In this document: positions 44,452 through 56,400 of the stretch, in pieces
How positions within the stretch are numbered: position 1 is the stretch's first letter
Layout: every line of letters begins with the position of its first letter
Assembly: GCA_948144175.1 (NCBI GenBank)
Contig: CANXME010002579.1
Span: 1,238,001-1,302,000 of the forward strand
Direction of reading: 5' to 3'
Origin: Closterium sp. NIES-65
Lineage: Eukaryota; Streptophyta; Zygnematophyceae; Desmidiales; Closteriaceae
DNA: 64,000 nucleotides
The notes under the pieces: model-generated
Databases searched by the model: none
Told to the model about the DNA's origin: nothing
Seen by the model: only the letters and a program-made list of their open reading frames with translations
Position numbers and translations under genes: made by a program

Positions 44452-47400
44452 CTAAGGAAGGCCTTTGGCAACAGCGGTGAGGGCGAGGTGCAGGGAGAGC
44501 AGCAGAGGATGGTCTCGGAGGGCAGATGCAATGGCAGCAATGGCGGCACGGAGAGAGGCTGTGAAGGCAGTGTGTGTGGCCCTGGTGGGATCGCAGGATG
44601 GGAGAGCAGGGAGATGGAGAGATGGGGAGATGGTGAGAGCAGGAGACAAGATGGAGAGAAGTGGGGATAGGTGAATTGCCAAGTCAATGTCACCATCAAA
44701 CCCCTCTTTGATTCCCCCTCTTTACCCCCCTCCTCCTTCTCGGCCACTCCCCCTTTCCCACCACACACCTCATCTCTTCAACAAATCCCTCTTGCTCTAA
44801 ACCACGCTGTAGCTCCTCCGCCGCTAACTGCCGACGGAATGCCGCCCGGGCCGCCCGTCCCTTGGCATCTGACGTGGCATCGCCGTACGCGTAATCAGCC
44901 AGCTCGCCTCCACTGGTTCTACCCTCCGCCCCATAACCCCCCCTTCCTCCTCCTCCCCATCCTCCTCCTGCTGCTGCTGATGATGAAGATGATGAGTCAA
45001 GGCCGGGGAGAGAGGAGGCTGTGTGGATGGTGGTGCTGACAGTGGTGGCGAAGCGAAGAGCGATGGAGAGGAGGGAAGATAATTTCTGCAGGGAGGTGCG
45101 AGAGATGATGATGATGGAGACGAGGGAACATAGCATTTAACATATGTTTCCCTCGAATGTCACCTCTGCAGGGATGCATGACCTCAAAGAGGGATGGAGA
45201 GAAGGGCGAATAATTTCTGCAGGGAGGTGGGAGAGATGATGATGGGTGAGGAGTGGTTTTTTAAGTAACTCGTTTTCTTCAAAAGTCGCCTGCAAGGAGC
45301 AATCATCACAAAGAGCGAGAGAGAAAAAGGAGGAAAGACTCTGCAAGAAACTGGTGTGCGAAGGAGGGAGAGGTAGGAGGAGAGCGGAGACCTTGTGCAG
45401 GTCCATTTCAAGATGAAGCAAAGACCAAACGCAGCACCACCATCGGGTAAAATTGCACTTGAAAAAGGGCAGATACATGTCTAGAAAGGATGGACTTGCC
45501 CCATGCATGCTGCCATGCTGCCATGCTGCCGTGCTGCCATGCTGCCGTGCATACTGCTTGAGCAACAAACTACACATCAAACTACATATACTACTCCTCA
45601 ACCTTGCAAGGAGGAGAGCACTACACATCTAATGAGCGTGAATGAGGTGTACAGTGCTCATTAGATGTGGACAGTATGCGCCACGGCCCACGCTGCTACT
45701 CAACTTTTTTTAGTAGTTCCAACACCATGCAGGCAGGTAGGCGTTACACACCTCTCGAATGTGCGGGCCGGAATCCAGAAGCCCCTCTGAGAGACACGTG
45801 TCAAGAAATGATTGGTGCTTCAGCACAAGCTGTATGCAGGCATGCAGACAGTAAGACACAGAAGAAAGTGTTTTTGGCTATTTTCTACTGGAGGGACGGA
45901 GAGTGATGAATATTTTCCAATAACAAAGGAAAGAAAAAGGACAACAGATCAAATTCAAGATCTGAACAGAGATCAGAACCATTTTGGAGTGAAGTACCTT
46001 CTTCCAACCAATCTCGGCAGGTGACGCCTTGTCAGTGCAATCAAGGAGGCGGAGGCAAAAAGTGTAGATTTTTTTTTTCTTTTGGGGGGGGGGGGGGGGG
46101 GGGTTAACAGGCCCCATTCTATATATTCCAAAAAAAAACGTTTGCTAGATAACAGAAGAGACGGAAAACATGAGAACGGTTTGGTGCTGTGGGAAAACCG
46201 TGAACATGAAGTGATGGAGGAGGGAGATGAGGATGAGCTCATGTGCTCATGTGCTCATGCACTCATGCACTCATATGCTCATGTGCTCATGCATGTGCTC
46301 ATGCACTCATAGATGAGGGAGGAAGAGAGTGAGTCACCTGGTGGAAGGAGGTAGCCTTGGTCAATCTCGTTGTCATGAGGTCGAAATTGGGGCTTATCAC
46401 CTGCAGGCATTGAGTAGAGAGGGGGGGGAACGGAGGGGTCGAGGGAAGCCGGAGGGGAGAGGTGGGATGAGAGGGGTAAGGGAGGGGAGGGGAGGGTACG
46501 GGAGGGAGGGAGGGAAGGAGGGGAAGAGGGACGATGTCATGTGTTTGAAGATGGGGCTGAGCACTTGTAATTGTTGGGTTGGGGGGGGGATTCGGATGAA
46601 GAATATGAGGGCACAGGAACAAATGGGGATAGGTAAGGCTTGGGGAAAGGGAACGGGCACACAGAAGAGAGTCAGTGAAAAACATATGGAATGCGATACG
46701 GGTGTGGGAAGAAATTAGGTCATGCATAAGTGATTTGAAAGTGCATTTGATCATCATACTGGGTAGGCACGCACACATGCACGCACACATGCACGCACAC
46801 ATGCACGCACACATGCACGCACACATGCACGCACACATGCACGCACACATGCACGCACACATGCACGCACACATGCGCGCACGCATGCACGCACACATGC
46901 ACGCACGCACACATGCACGCACGCATGCACGCACGCATCCACTCACCACATGCGCCACATGGTCAAGGATAGCAGTGACAGCACACGCCATGCGATGCCG
47001 CAGCCACAATGGAAAGACACACACGCACACCCACGAACGCCCTTCCCCCCTCCCCTCCCCCCCACCCCCCCTCACACACACCGCATGTGCGATGTGGTCG
47101 AGGATGGCAGTGACAGCACACACCATGCGATGCCGCAGCCAGTGCAATCACGCACCATGCACCCATGCATACATGCACCCATGCATACTCACCGCATGTG
47201 CCACATGGTCGAGGATGGCAGTGACAGCACACGCCATGCGATGCCGCAGCCAGTGCACGCGCTGCAGCATTGTCCCTTCCACCTTCACTCCCCGCGTCAG
47301 CTGGGGGTGTGGGATGTGGGGTGGAGGGGAGAGGGGGGATCGGGGGAAAAGAAAGATGGGGACATGGAAAGAGACAGAGAGAAAAAGAGCATAGGTGGGA

Positions 47401-50400
47401 GGATGGGAATTGCAGGGGAAGTAAGGAGGCGAAGGGAAAGAGCACACACAGTACGGAGTCAACACAGGGCACGCGGATGGATCAAGAATGACAGTGGCAG
47501 CAGCAGCACAAGTGGTAGTAGCAGCAGCAGCAATGGCAATGGCAACGGCGGCAGCGGCAGTGGCAGCGGCAGGGGCGGCAGTGGCAGCGGCAGTGGCAGC
47601 GGCAGTGGCAGCGGCAGGGGCAGCGGCAGTGGCAGCGGCAGTGGCAGCGGCAGTGGCAGCGGCAGGGGCAGCGGCAGTGGCAGCGGCAGGGGCAGCGGCA
47701 GTGGCAGCGGCAGGGGCAGCGGCAGTGGCAGCGGCAGTGGCAGCGGCAGTGGCAGCGGCAAGGGCAGCGGCAGTGGCAGCGGCAGTGGCAGCGGCAGGGG
47801 CAGCGGCAGTGGCAGCCGCAGCCTCAGCGGCAAGGGCAGTGAGGAGCAGGCGCAGCATACCTGCATTGAAGCTAGTGTGCGGTGGAGATGGGTGCAGCTA
47901 GGTTTGATTTGTGTACATTGATGTGTATGGTTTCAATGGCCCTACCTACAGGGCAGACCATGCGAGATTGAGGGCCAAATGCAGGTGGGTTCGCCTTGGT
48001 GCGCACACCAGTATGCCCCATGGGTCGACAGACAGCTATCACCACCAACATCATCTGCTCCATGGCCCTACCTGCAGGGCAGACCATGCGAGGGCGAGGT
48101 GCAGGTGGGTTCGCCTTGCGGCGAGCAGGAAGCGGAAGAGGCGATTGTAACCTTGAAGGGCCGTTGCGGGCACCACTGCGGATACTGGCCATGGCGCCTA
48201 CAGTAAAGGGGAGTAACAGGTGGGTCAAGGACAGGGGGATGGGATGGGGATGAGGCGAGCAGGAAGCGGAAGAGGCGGTTGTAATCTTGAAGGGCCGTTG
48301 GGGGCACCAGCGCGGATACTGGCCAGGGCGCCTGGAGTAAGTGGGGCGGAAAAAGAGGTGGGTAACACGTTGGGAGTGAAGCGAGCAGGAAGCGGAAGAG
48401 GCGGTTGTAACCCTGCAGTGCGGATGGGGGCACCACTGCGGATACTGGCCAGGGCACCTGCTGTAAAGGGGAGTAACAGGTGGGTCAAGGACAGGGGGAT
48501 GGGATGGGGATGAGGCGAGCAGGAAGCGGAAGAGGCGATTGTAACCTTGAAGGGCCGTTGGGGGCACCGCCGCGGATACTGGCCAGGGCGCCTGGAGTAA
48601 GTGGGGCGGGAAAAAGAGGTGGGTAATACGTTGGGAGTGAAGCGAGCAGGAAGCGGAAGAGGCGGTTGTAACCCTGCAGTGCGGATGGGGGCACCACTGC
48701 GGATACTGGCCAGGGCGCCTGCAGTCCATAGGTCACTAACAGGTGAGGTGAGGAGAGTGGAAGGGAAGGGGAGTGAGGAGAGCAGGAAGCAGAAGCTTTT
48801 AGTAGAATAAAACGGATGGGATTGTTACATGTGGTGGAGGCTTGAGCCGTGCTGAAAGGCGAACAGAGCCCACCTGGTAGTCGATAGAAATGGCCTCCCA
48901 TCCACGAGTGATGGGGCAATTCTCGAGTCGGCTAAACAAAGGAGAAGGGAAGTAAAAAAGCACCCACCTGGTAGTCGATGTAGATAGCCTCCCATCCGCT
49001 CTCCCCTGAAGCTCCCCTCCGCTCAGCCCGTTCCCCCCTTGCTGCCTGCGCTGCCGCTGCAGCTGCAGGGCTGACTGGCCGAACAGGGGTGAGCTGGGGC
49101 AGCAGCGACAGAGGGTTGCTGTAGAGTTGCCTGTCATCCCCATCCCCACCACCACCACCATTGCCGCCACCACCACTGTCATCACCACTGCCACCACCGC
49201 CAGCAGCAGCATGAGAAGCGTCAAAGTCACCATCTGCATCGTCTATAGTAGGTCCTCGTATTGATCGTACGCCTGGAGGCTGCTCTGCAGATCTGCACCG
49301 TCCATGCTCTCCCGTGACTGCTGCAGATGTGACTGTGGTGGCTGTGACTGTTGCGGATGTGACTGTTGCAGATGTGACTGGTGGGTCTGGTGCGCGCTGT
49401 AAGGGCGGCGACTGTGATTGTAGAGGTTGTAGGGGCTGCTGGTGAAGCGATGAGGTGGAGGGACTGGGTGGATCGACAGGGACCTAAATGGGGCAAGATG
49501 GGGAGACATTAGGGGCATGAATGAAGGGTGAGAGGGAATCTGTACGGAACGGAGGTGCGGTGCATTGATGGGGGGACACTGTGTCGTGTTGTTGATAGGA
49601 GTTCAAAAGCATGCACGGTTCTCATATTGCGGGTAAAGGGACGAATTTCGAGGCAAATGAAAAGGGTATGTAAGGTGCCCAATGCATGTATAGGAGATGC
49701 GAGGGGGATGTGTGGTGGCACAGGAAGAACACTGGGGAAGGAGGGGGAGGAATAGGGAGGGATGGGGAGGGATGGGGAGGGATGGGAAAGGAAAGGGCTT
49801 CTTATCTTCTGTGTGTATCCATCCATACCATTCTTTCATCCACCCGTGCTCACCAGGCGAGCAGAGAGGCGGTCGCAGTTGGGGTCATTGGCTGCCATGG
49901 GGGAGCGGAGGGAGGCGCCCAGTGAGAGCTGGAGAAGAAATAAGGCGTGGGGACGGAAGGAAAGACGAACACCTCTTGTACGATGACCTATAAGTTGGGA
50001 TTACACAGTTGAACGATAATTTTTTTTCACATCATCACATGTTCTGAATCCTCTCATTCAGTATGGCGCAGTGTACTTGGTGCATGGCATAAAGCATGGT
50101 GGTGCATGGTGGTGCATGGTGGAGTATGCTAGACAGTGGATGCATCCTCACATACATCAATGCGAGCCTGAGACGCCCTCCTGGCCGGCTTGCAGAGCTC
50201 CTCGCCTGCCAGCGCCATGAAGTCCGATAGGTAGTCCGCCTCGTGTGTGGAGGAGGGGGGGTTAGTTGAGGGTGAAAAGGGGATAGAAACAACTAGATGA
50301 TTCTCGTGCGCATGATAAGCGCGGCTGGCTTGCAGAGCTCCTCGCCTGCCAGCGCCATCAAGTCCGATAGGAAGTCCGCCTGGTGATGGTTGAGGGGGAG

Positions 50401-53400
50401 GGTGAGGGGGAGGACGGGACATAACACAGACGGCACACGATAAGCATGTGGCTTACTTAGCGACTCTCCTCTCCTCTCCTCTCCTCTCCTCTCCTCTCCT
50501 CTCCTCTCTCCTCGCCTGCCAGTGCCATGAAGTTAGATAGAAACTCGGCCTGGTGGTGGGTGGGGGGGTTTTGAGTTTGGGGTGAAGAGTAGTCAGGAGG
50601 ACTCCACGAAGGTAGGGCTAAGGACTGGCACTGCAAGCCAGTGATAAGCACGAACGGCTTGCATTGCAGTTCTCCTCTTCTTTCCTGCCAGTTTCATGAA
50701 GTCCGGAAGGGAGTCCGCCTTGAAGGGTGAGCGTGAAGGGCAGAGAGGGAGGTGAGCTTGAAGGGCAGAGAGGGAGGTGAGCGTGAGGGCAGTGAGAAAG
50801 TGAGGGTGAAGGGCAGTGAATGAGTGAGAGGGAAGGGCAGAGAGTGAGAAACAGGGCGGGGGAAGGACGAATGGAAAGGATGGATGGACTTTCGGGGCAT
50901 CACAAAATTTAAGACTTGCGATGTGCCAAAAAATGGCTGCAGAAAGTGGGGGACTTGTGAATGGATTGACAATTATAACGAGAATGAGGTGTACCTGGGA
51001 GAGCAGGAGCACTTGTCTGATGGTAAGTAAATGCCCGAGGAGGTGGCTCTACTTTGCAGCGAGGAAAAACGGGCGTGGTTGAGGGCAGGGGCGGGAAGAT
51101 GAACAAAGGATGGCGGAACTTGTTACTAAAAGGGCAAAATACACCAGGGCCAACTCTTCCCCACTCCCCACGCTCAGTGTGCGCAAACTTAGTGACCACG
51201 TGAAAACATAGAATTGGATCGTCTGCTGCACTGCTTGCGTGCGTGCACCCACGCTCTCCTCTCATGCACCCTACTCCTTCCAGCAGCATCTCTTGCGCCA
51301 CCACTATCTTACCTTGTTCAACGTGAGGTCTATCATCGTTTGCTGCACTGCCTGTGTGCGGGCACCCACGCTCTCCTCTAGACTGCCCAGCTGCATCTGT
51401 GGCTGTTGTGCCTCCCCCTCTGATGGGATCAACTGCAGTGTGAGGGGGTAAGGGAGACTCTTGAGCCGAATCAGAATCGCTCTCCTCTAAATTGCCCAAC
51501 TGCATCTGCGGCTGTTCCGCCTATTCCGCTGACACAGTCAGCTGCGGTGTGAAGGGGGAAGGACAGGAGAAGGGAGAGGGAGAGTTGACCCAAGAAGAGC
51601 CTTAACAGAGGGAGGTCGTTCTTAACATGTGAACCAGAGCGAGAATGTGGAAAGGGGTCGATCTCATAGCACTGCATACACCGTACATGCGCACGCACCA
51701 TGCACCCACCCACCCACCCACCATACTCCCTTCAGCGCATGCCAGCTGCCCCGTGGCCAGCACATCGTGATTCTTAGCACACACACCCACACCCCATGCA
51801 CACACCTAATTCCTTCTAGCTCCCCACCTTTCCCCACACACCCACCCACCTGCTTCAAGTACCCATGCTCCCTGAGCGCATGCACCAACTGCCCTGTCGC
51901 CAGCACATCATCAGGAATCAACTGGAACAGCACCGGCAGTGCATGCAAACACCACGTTCCACCCCTCTGCACCCCTTCAATTCACTGACCTGCTTCAGGT
52001 ACCCATGCTGCCTGAGCGCATGCACCAACTGCCCTGTGGCCAGCACATCATGACTCACACACACCCCATGCACACACTGTTCCCTTCTAGCACACCACTC
52101 CACCCACCCACACCACCCATCCACCTGCTTCAAGTACCCATGCTCCCTGAGCGCATGCACCAACTGCCCTGTGGCCAGCACGTCACGAGTCTCTACTCTT
52201 CAACCCATGGACGAGCACACACCTCACCTCACACACCACCCACCCACCTGCTTCAAGTACCCATGCTCCCTGAGCGCATGCACCAACTGCCCTGTCGCCA
52301 GCACATCATCAGGAATCAACTGGAACAGCACCGGCACTGCATGCAAACACCACGTTCCACCCCTCTGCACCCCTTCAATTCACTGACCTGCTTCAGGTAC
52401 CCATGCTGCCTGAGCGCGTGCACCAACTGTCCTGTCCCCAGCACATCATCAGCCACCGACTGGAACAGCACTGGCACCGCATCACACCGCACCACAAACC
52501 ACTGCCCTTCCACCCCTTCCCACCCCTCTTCACTCCGCCATTCCCCTTGGCCCGTGCCCTCCCGACCTTCGCCGTCCCTCTCCTGCGCCCCACCATGCCC
52601 CCTCAACCGCAAGCCAGCACTGCTGCCACTGGTGGTTGTGGCTGGGGAATTGGTGTTGCTGCGAGCTTTGACATCAGTAGCAGTAGATGTGAGTGCATCT
52701 GTGGCAGCAGTGGTGCATGAAGAAATGAAGAACTCGCTGTGAATGTCGTCGTCCAGTCGCCCCTCCTGCATCCACCTGTGTGGGGGCGGGTGGAAGGAAT
52801 GGGGCAAGGGGGGAGGTTGTGTGGCAGCGGTAGTAGCTGTAGCGGCTGTGGCGGATGTAGCGGTGGTGGTGTGGCAGCGGTAGTAGCTGTAGCGGCTGTG
52901 GCGGATGTAGCGGTTGTGGTGTGGCAGCAGTGGTGCATGAAGAAATGAAGAACTCGCTGTGAATGCCGTCGTCCAGTCGCCCCTCCTGCATCCACCTGCG
53001 ACCGTACCAGCGGCAGCAACAGGTCAGGTCTGGTGAGGTAAGGTGCGGTGAGGTGAGTTTAGGTGAGGTGAGGTGAAGTCAGGCCAGGCCAGGTCAGGTC
53101 AGGACTGAAACGGAAACAGAGGTTCAGGTTCAGGGCAGGGAGAATAGTAGAAGGTTGGAAGAGGCGTTGAAAGTAGTAGCACAGGAATGTGAGGACATGG
53201 TCATGGAGCTAGGCACGGGCAAGGGCATGGAGATTGAAGAGGGCAGGGACATACGAGGAGAGGAGGTGAAGGTAGGGGGCGCATGCAGATTGCAGCACAA
53301 AACGAATGAGACCCTCCGCCTCCCTCACATCTGGTCGGGTGGACTGGGAGGGAAAGGAGGTGTGCGAAAGGGAACGGACGGGGGTTAGAGGTGGGATGGG

Positions 53401-56400
53401 AGGGAACGGGTGGAATGGGAAGGATAGAACGAGAAGGGAGAGAACGAGGGAAATTCTTGACTTCAAGTTGATGCATTTGTGAAGCAATCTCTGCATACCA
53501 CTGTATACCTCTTCATACCACTCTCCTCATCATACCTCTGCATGCATCACGCCACATGCATAGCCCTGCAAACCACTGCATACTGCTCCATACCAATGCA
53601 TACAGCTGTATATATCATTGCATACCGATGTAAACCATTGCATTTTGCAGTAAATAATTTCATACCACTGTGAACCATTGCATACCGTTGTAGATCATTG
53701 CATACCACTGAATATCATTGCAAACCGCTGCACAACATTGCATACCGCTGCATACCACTGCATACCATTGCATACCACTGCATACCATTGCATACCGCTG
53801 CATACCACTGCATACCACTCTATGCGTACCGCTGCATGCAGCATGTCAAGAACCTCTGTGGATCCCCATCCTTCGTCCTCCACCCCTCTCACAATGGGCG
53901 TCAGCACCCTCACCCCGTCCACTACGGGCTGTGGGGCATGGCAGCACACACGGAGGGAAGAATCGGAGGGGGGGGGGAGCATTGGGTTTCGAGTCGACTC
54001 AGAAGCTCTTTGCCCCTCTTACGGTGGGCGTCAGCACCCTCACTCCGTCCGAAACGGGCTGTGGGGCAGAACTCAGAGGGACGAATTGGGGGGGGGAAGG
54101 GGCATGGGTTTTCGAGTTAACTTAAAAATCCTCCGCCACTTTTACGGTTGGCGTGAGCACCCTCACTCTGGCTGCTACGGGCTGTTGGGCAGCACACAGA
54201 GGGGAGTTCGCGGGGAAGGGGGGAGGGGGGCGTTGCCAAGCAGCAATGCATGGAGTGAGAGATAGGTAACACCCAGTCACACTCTTACATACTTGCTGCC
54301 CCCTCACTCTGTGGCACTTCATGACGGAAATTTGTTGAAACCAACACTATATACCAATTGCACCACTCCATACCTGAATGCACCGCTTGAGCTCCAGCAG
54401 CCTCATGCCATGGCTCTCACACTGACTCTCCAGCTTGCACAACAGCATGGCTGTGTTCTGGTAGACACATGGGAGGGCGGTGTGCGGTGGCATGGGTTGG
54501 TGGCATGGGGTGGTGGCATGGGGTGGTGGCATGGGGTAGCATAGTTTTAGTCGAGCAGCCTCATGCTGTGTGCCATGGCTCTCACACTGGCTCTCCAGCT
54601 TGCACAACAGCATGGCTGTGCTCTGGTAGACACATGGGAGGGGTGGTGTGCGGTGGCGTGGGTGGGCATGGGGTGGCACAGCGTAGCATGGGATAGCATG
54701 GGGTGGGATGCGGTGGGATGCGGTAACATAGGTTGGCAAATTCAAAAAGCATAGATATACGCAACGAAAGTGAAGGATGGTCTGTGCGACTAGACTCTCC
54801 TGCTTGCACACAAGCATGGCCGCACGCATGGCAAGATTGGCAGCAAGGCAGTATGGCAGCATGGCAGCATGGCAGCATGGCAGCATGGCAGCATGGCAGC
54901 ATGGCTGCGTGGCAGCAGGGCAGCATGGCAGCATGGCAGCATGACAGCATGGCAGCATGGCAGCATGGCAGCATGGCAGCATGGCAGCATGACAGCATGG
55001 CAGCATGGCAGCATGGCAGCATGGCAGCATGGCAGCATGGCAGCATGGCAGCATGACAGCATGGCAGCATGGCAGCATGGCAGCATGGCAGCATGGCAGC
55101 AAGGCAGCATGGCAGCATGGCAGCATGGCAGCATGGCAGCATGGCAGCAAGGCAGCATGGCAGCAAGGCAGCATGGCAGCATGGCAGCATGGCTGCGTGG
55201 CAGCATGGCAGCATGGCTGCAAAAGAGCATGCAAACGGCTTGACACTGACAAACGATGGGCTTACATAAAGGAACACACGTGTGGCCTGGGCGAGGGCCT
55301 GAAGGCACTGGCTCGTGTGCTGCTGCTCTAGTGAGAGACAGGGCAGGCACCTCTGGCTGGCACTAACGTGTGCATCCATCCCAAAGCTCACGGCTTGTAC
55401 ACATTAACGGCCTTACAAAACTCACATCAAGGAACACGCGGATGGCCTGGGCGAGGGCCTGCACGCACTGGCTCATGTGCTGCTGCTCCAGAGGCAGGCC
55501 GGGCGGCTCTGGCAGCAACGTGTGGAGCCTGCCGGCGTGGGTGCAGGCACGCGATGACTCGTGGCGCTCCGTGAAGTGGCGGAGGAGGGCGGTGTGGGTG
55601 ATCAAAGGCAACAGTGTTTGTGCGTCCACCTGAAAGGGAGGGAGAGGAGAAGGAGGCAGAAAGTGCTCAGCCTCGTGGCACTGATGACTCGTGGCGATGA
55701 TGACTCGTGGCGATGATGACTCATGGCGATGATGACTAGTGGCGATGATGACTCGTGGCGATGATGACTCGTGGCGATGATGACTCGTGGCGATGATGAC
55801 TCGTGGCGATGATGACTCGTGGCGATGTGTGAAATGTTAGAAGAGGGCAGTGTGACTTATGGGGCGCCTCAAAAGGGAGGGAGAGGGGAAGGAGGCAGAA
55901 AGTTCTCAGCATGTGGAGATGTGTGAAATGTCAGAAGAGGGCGGTGTGGGTGATTAAAGGCAGCAGTGCATGTGTGCCTGCCAGCCTGGTGGAGAGAGGT
56001 CAAGGAGCGGGAGACAGAGGGGGGGAAGGGGAAAGGAGGAAATTGGGGAGCAAATCACAGAGCGTTCCGGAGGCTGCTTTCGACCTGAGCGTAAGGGGTT
56101 GAAGATTGCGGAACTGCGGAGTTGAGTCAAGTGGTACAGTAGAGTAGCACGCATGTGAGCCACATGCACGCATGTGAGCCACACGCACGCGTGTGAGCAC
56201 AGCACAGTCACATGCACCATGCATGCACACACGCCATACGTACGTGCACATGCACCATATATACGCAGACGCCATACACGCAAATGCACCATACATGTGT
56301 ACACGCCATACATGCACACACGCACGCACGCACTCGGAACATTGCAGTCTGAGGCGATTGGGTGGTTCCGAAAAGATGCTGGCACGCGCCCTGTGCGCAT

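Noticed and set aside
47490-47860. Long alanine-, leucine/proline- or glycine/serine-rich reading frames on both strands
   Set aside because: They are readings of the GGCAGC hexanucleotide array, with no conserved sequence around them.
54843-55250. Long open frames such as HAAMLPCC or HGSMAAWQ repeats
   Set aside because: Artefact of the 8-bp AGCATGGC array, which has no stops in several frames.
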